Positions 16,937-26,345 of a stretch of 64,000 nucleotides of DNA are shown piece after piece. The notes beneath the pieces were generated by a model, which worked only from the letters and a program-made list of their open reading frames with translations, did not search any database and was not told the DNA's origin. Every line of letters starts with the position of its first letter. Positions within the stretch are counted from its first letter, which is position 1. Source of the stretch: Rhodococcus triatomae BKS 15-14 (GTDB taxonomy: Bacteria > Actinomycetota > Actinomycetes > Mycobacteriales > Mycobacteriaceae); contig AODO01000010.1 of NCBI GenBank assembly GCA_000341795.1, positions 216,980 to 280,979 on the forward strand, read 5' to 3'. A program made the translations under genes and the position numbers.

Positions 16937-19900
16937 ATGACTCCGACCACCGGGACCCCGAGCACCGGGTCCCAGCACACCGGCAAGCTGGACGCGGACG
17001 CGCTGCTCCGCTTCGGCAAGCACTTCCAGCGCGGCGAGCCGTCCGCCGACATGCGCACCCTGTACCAGATCGGCGGACGCACGTCCGACGACTTCTACCG
17101 CGACCGGATGTCGTACGACAAGGTCGTCCGGTCGACGCACGGGGTGAACTGCACCGGCTCGTGCTCGTGGAAGATCTACGTCAAGGACGGTGTGATCACC
17201 TGGGAGGCGCAGCAGACCGACTACCCGTCGATCGGGCCGGACAAGCCGGAGTACGAGCCACGCGGCTGCCCGCGCGGTGCGTCGTTCTCCTGGTACACGT
17301 ACTCCCCCTCGCGAGTGCGCTACCCGTACGTGCGCGGTGTGCTGCTCGAGATGTACCGCGACGCCAAGGCACGTCTGAAGGATCCGGTGCTGGCCTGGGC
17401 GGACATCGCCGACGACCCGGAGAAGTCCACGACGTACAAGGCGGCCCGCGGCAAGGGCGGGTTCGTCCGCGCCGAGTGGTGGGAGGCCGCCGAGATCGTC
17501 GCCGCGGCGCACGTGCACACGATCAAGAGGTACGGCCCGGACCGCGTCGCGGGATTCTCGCCCATCCCCGCGATGTCGATGGTCAGTCACGCGATCGGCG
17601 CCCGGTTCATCTCGCTGCTCGGTGGCGCGATGCTCTCGTTCTACGACTGGTACGCCGACCTGCCCGAGGCGTCGCCGCAGGTGTTCGGTGACCAGACCGA
17701 CGTTCCCGAGTCCGCGGACTGGTTCGACGCCGGTTACCTGATCATGTGGGGCTCGAACGTGCCGGTGACACGTACGCCCGACGCGCACTACATGACCGAG
17801 GCCCGCTACCGCGGCCAGAAGGTCGTCGTGGTCTCCCCCGACTACGCCGACAACACCAAGTTCGCGGACCAGTGGCTGCCCGCCCGCCCCGGCACCGACG
17901 GCGCGCTGGCGATGGCGATGGGTCACGTCATCCTGACCGAGTTCTTCGTGCGCAAACAGGTTCCGCGCTTCGTCGACTACGTGAAGCAGTACACGGACCT
18001 GCCGTATCTGGTGACGCTCGAACCGCGGCCGGTGGACGCGAGCACGAACGGTCACGGCCCGACGTACGTGCCCGGCAAGTTCCTCACCGCCGCCGACCTC
18101 GGCGACACCGGGGAGGGCGCCATCCACAAGACGGTGCTCCTCGACTCCGCGACCGGTGAGCCGATGGTCCCGAACGGCTCGCTCGGCGACCGGTTCACCG
18201 AATCCGGCAAGGGCAGATGGAACCTCGACCTGGAGGGTGTCGAGCCGGTGCTCAGCCTCCACGGAGGCGACAACGAGACCGTGGTGGTCGACCTCCCGCG
18301 CTACGACACCAACACCCCCGGGGTCCTGCACCGCGGCGTACCCGTGCAGACAGTCGCCGGACGCCTCGTCACGACCGTCTTCGACCTGATGCTCGCGCAG
18401 TACGGTGTCGCGAGGGAAGGACTTCCCGGCACCTGGCCGACGGGTTACGACGACGCCGACGAGCCGTACACGCCGGCGTGGCAGGAGGGCATCACCGGAG
18501 TTTCGGCCGCATCCGCGGCGCGGGTGGCGCGCGAGTTCGCCGACAACGCGGACCGGTCGGGCGGCCGGTCGATGATCCTGATGGGTGCGGGCACCAACCA
18601 CTGGTTCCACTCGGACCAGATCTACCGCTCGTTCCTCACGCTGACGCTGCTGACCGGCTGCCAGGGCGTCAACGGTGGCGGCTGGGCGCACTACGTCGGT
18701 CAGGAGAAGTGCAGGCCCGTGACCGGCTGGTCGACACTGGCGTTCGGCAGCGACTGGGCCCGGCCGGCGCGCCAGATGCAGGGAACCATCTTCTGGTACC
18801 TCGCCACCGATCAGTGGCGGTACGACCCGTTCACCTCGGAGGCGATGGCGTCCCCGCTCGCACGGGGAGCCTTCGCCGGGCGCACGGCAGCGGACAACAT
18901 CGCTCTCGCATCGCGCCTCGGATGGATGCCGACGTATCCCACGTTCAACCGGAACCCGCTCGATCTCGCGGACGATGCCGAGCGGCTCGGAAAGAACCCG
19001 GCCGACCACGTCGTCGACGGCCTCAAGTCGGGCCACCTGCAGTTCGCCGTCGAGGATCCGGACGCACCCGAGAACTTCCCACGGACGCTGACCGTGTGGC
19101 GCTCGAACCTGCTCGGCTCGTCCGCCAAGGGAAACGAGTACTTCCTGCAGCACCTCCTGGGCGCCGGCTCGAACCTGAACGCCTCGGACTCGACCGGGGT
19201 GCGCCCGGAGGAGCTGGTGTGGCGGGACGAGGCACCCGCGGGCAAGTTGGACCTGCTCACCACCCTGGACTTCCGCATGACGAGCACCACCCTGTTCTCG
19301 GATGTCGTGCTGCCGGCGGCGACCTGGTACGAGAAGCACGACCTCTCGAGCACCGACATGCACCCGTTCGTGCACGCGTTCTCGCCGGCGATCTCCCCGC
19401 CGTGGGAGACGAAGACCGACTTCGACGCCTTCCACCGCATCGCGCGCGGATTCAGCTGGCTCGCCGAGAAGCACCTCGGCACCCGCAAGGACGTGGTCGC
19501 GGTGCCGCTTCTGCACGACACGGTCGACGCGACCGCCCAGCCGGGCGGCAAGGTCCTGGACTGGAAACGCGGTGAGTGCGAGCCGATTCCCGGCAAGACC
19601 ATGCCGAAGCTGGTCGTCGTCGAGCGGGACTACACGACGATCGCGGAGAAGATGGGGGCGCTCGGACCCCTCGTCGAGGAACTCGGCCTGACGACGAAGG
19701 GGGTCACCACCTTCCCGGCCGAGGAGGTCGCCTACCTACGCGCCGTCAACGGGGCCGTCGCGACCGGCCCGGCCGCGGGACGCCCGTCGCTGGCGAAGGA
19801 CCGGCACGCCGCGGAGGCGATCCTCGCGTTGTCGGGTACCACCAACGGGCGGCTCGCCACCCAGGGTTTCGAGCACCTGGAGGAACGCACCGGTACCCGG

Positions 19901-20671
19901 CTCGTCGACCTGGCTGCGGAGAACGAGGGCACCCGGATCCGGTTCTCCGACACCCAGGCCCGGCCGGTGCCGGTGATCACGTCACCGGAGTGGTCGGGCA
20001 GCGAGACCGGGGGCCGCCGCTACTCGCCGTTCACCATCAACACCGAACGGCTCAAGCCGTGGCACACGCTGACCGGTCGACAGCACTTCTACCTCGACCA
20101 CGACTGGATGGCCGAACTCGGAGAGCAACTGCCGATCTTCCGCCCGCCGTTGGACATGACGGCCCTGTTCGCCGAGCCCGCGGTCGGCGAGACACACGGC
20201 AACGGTGTCGGCGGCAGCGTCACCGTCCGGTACCTGACCCCGCACAGCAAGTGGTCGATCCACTCCGCCTACCAGGACAACCTGCACATGCTGACCCTGT
20301 CCCGAGGTGGTCAGACGATCTGGATGTCCGACGTGGACGCCGCGAAGATCGGTGTCGCGGACAACGACTGGATCGAGGCGACCAACCGCAACGGGATCGT
20401 CGTGGCCCGCGCGATCGTCAGCCACCGGATGCCCGAGGGCACGGTGTTCATGTACCACGCCCAGGACCGCGCGGTGGACGTGCCGCGTACGGAGAAGACC
20501 GGCAAACGCGGCGGCATCCACAACGCGCTGACCCGCGTGATGATCAAGCCGTCGCACCTGATCGGCGGATACGCGCAGCAGTCGTTCGCCCTCAACTACC
20601 ACGGGCCCACCGGAAACCAGCGCGACGAGGTCACCACGATCCGTCGCCGCGACCAGGAAGTGACGTACTGA
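16937..20671 (+). CDS. narG: respiratory nitrate reductase alpha subunit NarG
   Basis: A 1244-residue molybdenum bis-MGD catalytic subunit of membrane-bound nitrate reductase, close to the usual NarG length. The FS0 [4Fe-4S] ligands are in HGVNCTGSC near residue 70 and a later RGCPRG; the molybdenum ligand corresponds to Asp237 in SFYDWYADLPEASP; QTDVPESADW follows as in other NarG proteins. There is no twin-arginine signal, so the active site faces the cytoplasm as in the E. coli type. The ATG at 16937 gives the standard N terminus (KLDADALLRFGKHFQRG), and GAGAGG lies upstream. It overlaps narH by one base (TGATG). Confidence 0.97.
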   Translation: MTPTTGTPSTGSQHTGKLDADALLRFGKHFQRGEPSADMRTLYQIGGRTSDDFYRDRMSYDKVVRSTHGVNCTGSCSWKIYVKDGVITWEAQQTDYPSIGPDKPEYEPRGCPRGASFSWYTYSPSRVRYPYVRGVLLEMYRDAKARLKDPVLAWADIADDPEKSTTYKAARGKGGFVRAEWWEAAEIVAAAHVHTIKRYGPDRVAGFSPIPAMSMVSHAIGARFISLLGGAMLSFYDWYADLPEASPQVFGDQTDVPESADWFDAGYLIMWGSNVPVTRTPDAHYMTEARYRGQKVVVVSPDYADNTKFADQWLPARPGTDGALAMAMGHVILTEFFVRKQVPRFVDYVKQYTDLPYLVTLEPRPVDASTNGHGPTYVPGKFLTAADLGDTGEGAIHKTVLLDSATGEPMVPNGSLGDRFTESGKGRWNLDLEGVEPVLSLHGGDNETVVVDLPRYDTNTPGVLHRGVPVQTVAGRLVTTVFDLMLAQYGVAREGLPGTWPTGYDDADEPYTPAWQEGITGVSAASAARVAREFADNADRSGGRSMILMGAGTNHWFHSDQIYRSFLTLTLLTGCQGVNGGGWAHYVGQEKCRPVTGWSTLAFGSDWARPARQMQGTIFWYLATDQWRYDPFTSEAMASPLARGAFAGRTAADNIALASRLGWMPTYPTFNRNPLDLADDAERLGKNPADHVVDGLKSGHLQFAVEDPDAPENFPRTLTVWRSNLLGSSAKGNEYFLQHLLGAGSNLNASDSTGVRPEELVWRDEAPAGKLDLLTTLDFRMTSTTLFSDVVLPAATWYEKHDLSSTDMHPFVHAFSPAISPPWETKTDFDAFHRIARGFSWLAEKHLGTRKDVVAVPLLHDTVDATAQPGGKVLDWKRGECEPIPGKTMPKLVVVERDYTTIAEKMGALGPLVEELGLTTKGVTTFPAEEVAYLRAVNGAVATGPAAGRPSLAKDRHAAEAILALSGTTNGRLATQGFEHLEERTGTRLVDLAAENEGTRIRFSDTQARPVPVITSPEWSGSETGGRRYSPFTINTERLKPWHTLTGRQHFYLDHDWMAELGEQLPIFRPPLDMTALFAEPAVGETHGNGVGGSVTVRYLTPHSKWSIHSAYQDNLHMLTLSRGGQTIWMSDVDAAKIGVADNDWIEATNRNGIVVARAIVSHRMPEGTVFMYHAQDRAVDVPRTEKTGKRGGIHNALTRVMIKPSHLIGGYAQQSFALNYHGPTGNQRDEVTTIRRRDQEVTY

Positions 20672-22317
20672 TGAGGGTTATGGCGCAGATGGCCATGGTG
20701 ATGAACCTGGACAAGTGCATCGGCTGTCACACCTGCAGCGTCACCTGCAAGCAGGCGTGGACCAATCGTGGCGGCGTCGAGTACGCGTGGTTCAACAACG
20801 TGGAAACCCGCCCCGGACAGGGCTACCCGCGGCAGTACCAGGACCAGGAGAAGTGGAAGGGCGGCTGGACGTTGAACAAGCGCGGCAAGCTGACCCTGAA
20901 GTCGGGGTCGCGGTTCAAGCGGCTGCTGAACATCTTCGCGAACCCGGACCTGCCGACGATCACCGACTACTACGAGCCGTGGACGTACGACTACGACAAC
21001 CTGCTCGCGTCGGCGCCCATGGACACCACCCCGGTGGCCCGACCGAAGTCGCTGCTCACCGGAGAGGACACCAAGGTCACCTGGGGCGCGAACTGGGACG
21101 ACGACCTCGGCTCCGGTCCGGACCAGGTCGGCCGGGACCCGCTGCTGGCCAAGGTGTCCGACAAGGTGAAGCTCGAGTTCGAGCAGACGTTCATGTTCTA
21201 CCTGCCGCGCATCTGCGAGCACTGCCTCAACCCGGCGTGCGCCGCGTCCTGCCCGTCGGGCGCGATCTACAAGCGGTCCGAGGACGGCATCGTCCTCGTC
21301 GACCAGGACAAGTGCCGCGGATGGCGGCAGTGCGTCACCGGTTGCCCGTACAAGAAGATCTACTTCAACCACAAGACCGGCAAGGCCGAGAAGTGCACGT
21401 TCTGCTACCCGCGGATCGAGGTGGGCATCCCGACCATCTGTTCGGAGACGTGTGTCGGCCGACTGCGCTACATCGGCGTGATGCTCTACGACGCCGATGC
21501 GGTGCTCGACGCCGCCGCGGTGACCGACGACGAGGACCTGTACCCGTCGCAGCTCGGAGTGTTCCTCAACCCGCACGATCCCCGCGTGATCGCCGAGGCC
21601 GAGCGGGCCGGCATCTCCTCCGAGTTCATCGAGGCGGCCCAGAATTCGCCGGTGTACAAGCTGATCGTCGACTACCAGGTGGCGCTGCCGCTGCACCCGG
21701 AATACCGGACGATGCCGATGGTCTGGTACATCCCGCCACTGTCGCCGATGGTCGAGGCGCTGTCGGACACCGGGCACGACGGCGAGTCCGCGGACAATCT
21801 GTTCGGCGCCATCGATTCGCTGCGCATCCCGATCGAGTACCTGGCGGAGCTGTTCACCGCCGGTGAGATCGGGCCGGTCCGGGCGTCGCTGCAGCGTCTG
21901 GCCGCGATGCGAGCGCACATGCGTCAGGTCAACCTCGGTGAGTCGGTCAAGCCGGAGGTCGCCGAGGCCGTCCGCCTCACCCCGGACGAGCTCACGTCGA
22001 TGTACAGGCTGCTCGCCCTGGCCAAGTACGAGGACCGGTACGTGATCCCGACCGGCGCCGGCTCGGACGCACACCGGCTGGACGCTCTGGCCACCGGCTG
22101 CAGCCTCGAGGACGAGGGCGGGCCCGGCATGGGCGGACCGAGTGCAGGCGGGCCCGGTATGACGGCGTTCGAGGTGATGGCGGACAAGTTCCACCTCGTC
22201 GGCGAGGACTCCAATGCCGCTGCGCCGGAGCACAAGGAACGGCGGATCAACCTCCTCAACTGGGACGGCCGGACCACCGAGGGCCTGGTCCCGGTCGGCT
22301 CCCGAGAGGAGTCGTGA
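20671..22317 (+). CDS. narH: nitrate reductase beta subunit NarH
   Basis: A 548-residue iron-sulfur electron-transfer subunit linking NarI hemes to NarG. Four cysteine groups are visible: CIGCHTCSVTC near the N terminus, CEHCLNPACAASC (about residue 186), CRGWRQCVTGC (about residue 215, with Trp in place of one Cys, giving the [3Fe-4S] cluster), and CTFC...CSETC. The start ATG shares a base with the narG stop. The C-terminal part contains a Gly/Pro-rich loop (GGPGMGGPSAGGPGM, about residues 487-501). narJ overlaps the stop codon. Confidence 0.97.
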   Translation: MRVMAQMAMVMNLDKCIGCHTCSVTCKQAWTNRGGVEYAWFNNVETRPGQGYPRQYQDQEKWKGGWTLNKRGKLTLKSGSRFKRLLNIFANPDLPTITDYYEPWTYDYDNLLASAPMDTTPVARPKSLLTGEDTKVTWGANWDDDLGSGPDQVGRDPLLAKVSDKVKLEFEQTFMFYLPRICEHCLNPACAASCPSGAIYKRSEDGIVLVDQDKCRGWRQCVTGCPYKKIYFNHKTGKAEKCTFCYPRIEVGIPTICSETCVGRLRYIGVMLYDADAVLDAAAVTDDEDLYPSQLGVFLNPHDPRVIAEAERAGISSEFIEAAQNSPVYKLIVDYQVALPLHPEYRTMPMVWYIPPLSPMVEALSDTGHDGESADNLFGAIDSLRIPIEYLAELFTAGEIGPVRASLQRLAAMRAHMRQVNLGESVKPEVAEAVRLTPDELTSMYRLLALAKYEDRYVIPTGAGSDAHRLDALATGCSLEDEGGPGMGGPSAGGPGMTAFEVMADKFHLVGEDSNAAAPEHKERRINLLNWDGRTTEGLVPVGSREES

Positions 22318-23072
22318 TGGGTGCACTCGGCCTGCGCCGGAACAGGCGCGCCGCACCGGCCGACGAACCCCTGAACGAAACCCGGCAGCGCCTGGTGTGG
22401 CGCATCGCGGCCCTCGTGCTCGACTACCCGCACCCGTCCACGCTCGACCTGCTGGACGACCTGCGCGACGCTGCGACACAGCTACCGGAACCGGCCGGAT
22501 CCGGCCTGCTCGCGTGCATCGACCACCTGCGCGAGCAGGACCCGATCGCGCTCGCAGCCCGCTACGTCGAGACGTTCGACCTGCGGCGCCGATCGAGCCT
22601 GCACCTGTCGTACTACGCGTACGGCGACACCCGGAACCGCGGAATGGCATTGCTCCGCTTCAAGACCGCGTATCGCAACGCCGGCCTCGAACTCGGCGAC
22701 CACGAACTCCCCGACTTCCTGCCGGTGGTCCTGGAGTTCGCCGCGACCACCGACCCCGTCCGCGGACGGCGACTGCTCGTCACCCATCGTGCCGTCGTCG
22801 AGGTCCTCCGACTGTCGTTGCACGACAGCGGATCGCCGTACGCGAGCGTCCTCGACGCGATCTGCGCGACACTGCCCGACCTCGACACCGACGATCGTGC
22901 GCAGGTGGTGAAGCTCGCCGCGGAGGGTCCTCCCGAGGACTCGGTCGGCCTCGACACCTACGCGCTCGACCCGGCGCTGCACCCCCACATCGGTTCGTAC
23001 AGAGACGGCACCGCCGTCGACGACCATCCCGGCTTCGGCGTCCCCACCTCTCAGATCGGAGCCACCCGGTGA
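22317..23072 (+). CDS. narJ: nitrate reductase assembly chaperone NarJ
   Basis: A 251-residue TorD/NarJ-type chaperone needed to insert the molybdenum cofactor into NarG before the complex docks to NarI. Family features are the opening WRIAALVLDYPHPSTLDLL and the central YVETFDLRRRSSLHLSYYAYGDTRNRG, with NarJ-typical LPDFLPVVLEFA. The ATG at 22317 shares a base with the narH stop and has GAGAGGAG at good distance; a GTG three bases earlier adds only one residue. The narI start overlaps the narJ end. Confidence 0.94.
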   Translation: MGALGLRRNRRAAPADEPLNETRQRLVWRIAALVLDYPHPSTLDLLDDLRDAATQLPEPAGSGLLACIDHLREQDPIALAARYVETFDLRRRSSLHLSYYAYGDTRNRGMALLRFKTAYRNAGLELGDHELPDFLPVVLEFAATTDPVRGRRLLVTHRAVVEVLRLSLHDSGSPYASVLDAICATLPDLDTDDRAQVVKLAAEGPPEDSVGLDTYALDPALHPHIGSYRDGTAVDDHPGFGVPTSQIGATR

Positions 23073-23803
23073 GCACCCTGCTCTGGCTGACCCTCCCGTA
23101 CATCGCCCTGACCTCGTTCGTCGTCGGCCACGTCTGGCGCTACCGCAAGGACCAGTTCGGGTGGACCACCCGGTCCTCGCAGATGTACGAGTCGCGGCTG
23201 CTGCGCCTGGGCAGCCCGCTGTTCCACTTCGGCATCCTCGCGGTCCTCGCCGGACACGTCGGAGGCGTGCTGATCCCGGCGAGTTGGACCAGTGCACTGG
23301 GCATTTCGGACGGCACCTACCACCTGCTGGCGGTCGGCATGGGCGTCCCTGCCGGGCTCGCGACCGTCGCGGGACTGGCGATCCTCGTCTACCGGCGCAT
23401 CGCGGTACCGAGCGTCCGCAAGGTCAGCACCACCAACGACAAGATCATGTACGTGATCTTCATCGTGGTCATCGCGACGGGCATGTACAACACGATGGGC
23501 GAGAACCTGATCCTCGGACACTACGACTACCGTTCCACGGTCTCGCCGTGGTTCCGCAGCCTGTTCTCGCTCAGCCCCCGGCCCGAACTGATGGTCGGGG
23601 TACCGATGAGCTTCCAACTGCACGGTCTGACCGTGCTGGCACTCCTCGCGATCTGGCCGTACACCCGGCTGGTGCACGTGTTCAGCGCCCCGCTCGGGTA
23701 CCTGGGTCGGCCATACGTCGTCTATCGGAGCAAGGACGTGAAGCGACCGGGCGGAAACCGGTACGACCGCGCCTGGGAAACGGCAAACCGGACGCGAGCG
23801 TGA
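23069..23803 (+). CDS. narI: nitrate reductase gamma subunit NarI (cytochrome b)
   Basis: A 244-residue five-helix cytochrome b that takes electrons from menaquinol and passes them to NarH. Heme-ligand histidines lie in the LFHFGILAVLAGHVGG helix (about residues 50-65) and in the SFQLHGLTVLAL helix near residue 190. The opening LWLTLPYIALTSFVVGHVWRYR is typical of NarI. The GTG start at 23069 overlaps the narJ stop (GTGA). It is the last gene of the nirBD-narGHJI run; no narK follows. Confidence 0.95.
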   Translation: MSTLLWLTLPYIALTSFVVGHVWRYRKDQFGWTTRSSQMYESRLLRLGSPLFHFGILAVLAGHVGGVLIPASWTSALGISDGTYHLLAVGMGVPAGLATVAGLAILVYRRIAVPSVRKVSTTNDKIMYVIFIVVIATGMYNTMGENLILGHYDYRSTVSPWFRSLFSLSPRPELMVGVPMSFQLHGLTVLALLAIWPYTRLVHVFSAPLGYLGRPYVVYRSKDVKRPGGNRYDRAWETANRTRA

Positions 23804-23944
23804 ACACGACGTGTCCACGGGGTGGAAAACTGCGCGTTCACCGACGGCATCCGATAGCGTTCGAGGTGGTTCGGGGATGTTTGCCCACGCCGGTGACCGG
23901 GTGCGTGCCCGCATCCGGGAGACAACCCAACGGATGAGGTGTCC

Positions 23945-24688
23945 ATGGACGTCAGTCGTTCGGAACGTCGGATTCGTCGAAGTACCACCGCGTCGGCCGC
24001 CAGCTCGGTCCGACATCGCTCCCGGGCACTGGCCGCCGCCGGTGTCGCTGCACTGATGGTCGGACTCGGAACCGGCACCGCCGGCGCCGTCGTCAACAAC
24101 GCCAGCAGCATCGTCGACGGGTCGGACAACCTCGTCGAGATCAGCCAGGGTGACACCTCGATCGTCGGGGTTCCGCCGCTGGACAGTTCACCGCTCAGCC
24201 GGGAGTTCTTCCACAGCGGATACGTGGAGGGCCGGATCAGCGGCCCCGGCGCCGATTCGATGGCGGGCAGCAAGATCTCCTTCGGCTACCAGGTCGGCTA
24301 CCCGATCGCGCTCGCGGGCGCGACCGTGCAGCTGAACACCCCGGGACTCGGGTGGGAGCTGGAGAACACGAACGGCCTCGACCTGATCGGATTCCTTCCG
24401 GGCGGGGACGAACCGGACATCATCATCGGCACCGAGAACCGGTCCATGCTGGCCGGCGACATCATTCCGCAGCAGAACCTGATCTTCGAACTCGAGCCGG
24501 GCGGCATCACCGACATCCCGGTCGTCGACGGCAAGGAGTTCGACGGTCCGGGTGCGAAGATCCGGATCGGCAACGTCCACGGCAGCGTGTCGGGCGCCAT
24601 CGGCCCAGTCACCCTGCGCCCGTACGCGAAGCTCGAACTCGCGTCCGGAGACATCGTGATGACCTACGGGGCCCCGGTCCCGATCTGA
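23945..24688 (+). CDS. MspA-family outer-membrane porin
   Basis: A 247-residue exported protein of the MspA porin family, which forms octameric water-filled channels in the mycolic-acid outer membrane. A long basic N region leads into a hydrophobic signal segment ending near Ala48 (ALMVGLGTGTAGA). The mature part shows family landmarks: the aspartate and glycine-rich SISFGYQVGYPIAL-like strand, and GSVSGAIGPVTLRPYAKLEL near the C terminus. The ATG at 23945 has GATGAGG upstream and is preferred over a GTG six bases earlier. A TAGCGT hexamer at 23855-23860 may be the -10 of its own promoter. Its place right after narI suggests nitrate or nitrite entry, by inference. Confidence 0.9.
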   Translation: MDVSRSERRIRRSTTASAASSVRHRSRALAAAGVAALMVGLGTGTAGAVVNNASSIVDGSDNLVEISQGDTSIVGVPPLDSSPLSREFFHSGYVEGRISGPGADSMAGSKISFGYQVGYPIALAGATVQLNTPGLGWELENTNGLDLIGFLPGGDEPDIIIGTENRSMLAGDIIPQQNLIFELEPGGITDIPVVDGKEFDGPGAKIRIGNVHGSVSGAIGPVTLRPYAKLELASGDIVMTYGAPVPI

Positions 24689-24710
24689 TCCGCCGACATC
24701 CACCACCGCA

Positions 24711-24742
24711 TCGGGCGGGGTCCACCATCGGACCCCGCCCGA
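24711..24742. terminator. strong hairpin after the MspA porin gene
   Basis: A perfect 13-bp inverted repeat, TCGGGCGGGGTCC (24711-24723) and GGACCCCGCCCGA (24730-24742), with a 6-base loop, starts 22 bases after the porin stop. There is no T-run, as is common in high-GC actinobacteria. It would separate the nitrate/porin block from the jet operon. Confidence 0.7.
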
Positions 24743-24800
24743 CGTGTGTGACACGACTCGCCCCCGGCCGGGTCGGCTGGGTCGGGACCGCCGGCTCCCC

Positions 24801-24806
24801 TACCCT
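24801..24806 (+). promoter_or_regulatory. -10 element for leaderless jetA transcript
   Basis: TACCCT matches the actinobacterial TANNNT -10 form and ends 6 bases before the jetA GTG at 24813. No Shine-Dalgarno is present, so transcription probably starts at the initiation codon. Confidence 0.5.
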
Positions 24807-24812
24807 GTCACG

Positions 24813-26345
24813 GTGAGCGAATCCGGCCCCGCACCCGACGACCCGTCGGAACACCGTCGTGACGACCCGTCGGTGCGCCTCGCCGACGACGTCGCCGCCG
24901 AGCGGCTCCGCATGTTCGCGTTCGCAACTGCAGACAAACGCGCCGACTACCTGTCCGTCCTGCAGGCGTTCGACCATGCCAGGACCCACTACGTCGTGCT
25001 GCTGCACGCGGCCGACGTCGCCGACACCCTCACCCGGATCGGCCGGCCCGCGCTGTCGGCGGCGGAGATCACCCCCCTGCTCGACCAGCTCCACCACTGG
25101 GGCGTGCTCGAACGCAGCTACGACGGTTCCCGGGCCGCAACTCTGGCGGAGTACCGCAACCGTCACTTCGTGTACCAGTTCAGCCGGCTGGGCTACCAGG
25201 CGTTCCGGGCGGTCCGGGACGTGCTGGCACTGCGACTCGACGACGCCGCCCTCTCCCGGCTGGCGTTGCCGGATCTGCTGGCGGATCTGCGCCGACTCGC
25301 GGAGGCGAACGGCCGCGGCGACGGGGAGTTGATCTACCGCACGCTGCGGCGCCTCGACTCGACGCTGTCCGACATGGCCGCCCGGGCATCCCAGTTCTAT
25401 CTCACGCTCGGCGACCTCGTCCGGACGACCGAGATCACCCCCGAGGCGTTCCTCACCCGCAAGGACGCGCTGCTGACCCACATGCGGGAGTTCAGCTCCG
25501 ACCTTGCCCGGTACGCCCCGAAGCTGGCGTCCGCGATCGCGGACGTCGAGCAGACCGGAGTCCACGATCTGCTCGAACGTGCAGCAGTGGCAGACGAGCG
25601 GCTGTTCCTGACCGTCGCGGAGCGGCAGGCGGACTGGACTCGGAGGTGGGCCGGACTCACGCAGTGGTTCGTCACGGCGTCCGACGGTCCGAGCGAATCC
25701 GAGCGACTGCGCGAGGGAACGATGGCCGCGATCTCGGCGGTCCTGTCGTTGCTGCGCCGCGTCACCGAGACCCGTCGTGGTGGTGTCAGCCGGGAAAGTC
25801 AACTGCGGCACCTGGCCGGCTGGTTCGCCGGCGCTCCGACCGAGGACGCCGCACACGCGTTGTTCCAGGCGGTCTTCGACCTCGGTAGGCCCCGGCACCT
25901 GTCGACGGTGCATCCGGACGCCGACGTCATCCCGGAATCGCGGTCCTGGTGGGACGCACCGCCGGTGGAGATCTCCCGGACTCTCGCCGAAACGGGAAAG
26001 CCGGCCGCCGCGGGCGCGCCGGGCCGAGTGCAACGCAACGAGGCGAGCATCCGACGACTGCGCGACGCGCAACTCGCGGCGCAGCGAGCGCGGGCGGAGG
26101 CCGCCCGGTCCCTCGCGACCGGCGGCGCCTACGACCGTGTCCTCGGCGAGGAGGAGACCGACGTGCTGCTCGGCCTGCTGACCGCGGCGCTGACCGCTCG
26201 CGTTCCGGTCAGCGGAGTCGTGCGCGCCAGCACCGGCTCCGAGAACGGGGTGCGGCTCACCCTGACTCCGCACGAGGCGTCGACGACGGTCGAGACCGCG
26301 CGCGGCAGGCTGCATCTGGACCGGCTCCGGGTGAGCGTCCAGTGA
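24813..26345 (+). CDS. jetA: JetA-like protein of type III Wadjet (TIGR02677/DUF2397)
   Basis: A 510-residue protein resembling the TIGR02677/DUF2397 family, the JetA (kleisin-like, MukF/MksF role) subunit of type III Wadjet condensin systems. Wadjet complexes restrict plasmid entry by loop extrusion and cleavage of small circular DNA. The N-terminal part (MFAFATADKRADYLSVLQAF... and the winged-helix-like LLDQLHHWGVLER at about residues 87-100) matches the family, followed by long helices and a predicted helical middle. The family match is by eye and recalled from domain descriptions. GTG 24813 is chosen because it follows a -10-like hexamer; the frame is open further upstream. The 3' end overlaps jetB (GTGA). 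Confidence 0.75.
   Translation: MSESGPAPDDPSEHRRDDPSVRLADDVAAERLRMFAFATADKRADYLSVLQAFDHARTHYVVLLHAADVADTLTRIGRPALSAAEITPLLDQLHHWGVLERSYDGSRAATLAEYRNRHFVYQFSRLGYQAFRAVRDVLALRLDDAALSRLALPDLLADLRRLAEANGRGDGELIYRTLRRLDSTLSDMAARASQFYLTLGDLVRTTEITPEAFLTRKDALLTHMREFSSDLARYAPKLASAIADVEQTGVHDLLERAAVADERLFLTVAERQADWTRRWAGLTQWFVTASDGPSESERLREGTMAAISAVLSLLRRVTETRRGGVSRESQLRHLAGWFAGAPTEDAAHALFQAVFDLGRPRHLSTVHPDADVIPESRSWWDAPPVEISRTLAETGKPAAAGAPGRVQRNEASIRRLRDAQLAAQRARAEAARSLATGGAYDRVLGEEETDVLLGLLTAALTARVPVSGVVRASTGSENGVRLTLTPHEASTTVETARGRLHLDRLRVSVQ

Noticed and set aside
16640..19516. 958-residue minus-strand open frame
   Set aside because: Antisense to narG and nirD, which carry full cofactor motifs; no recognisable domain.
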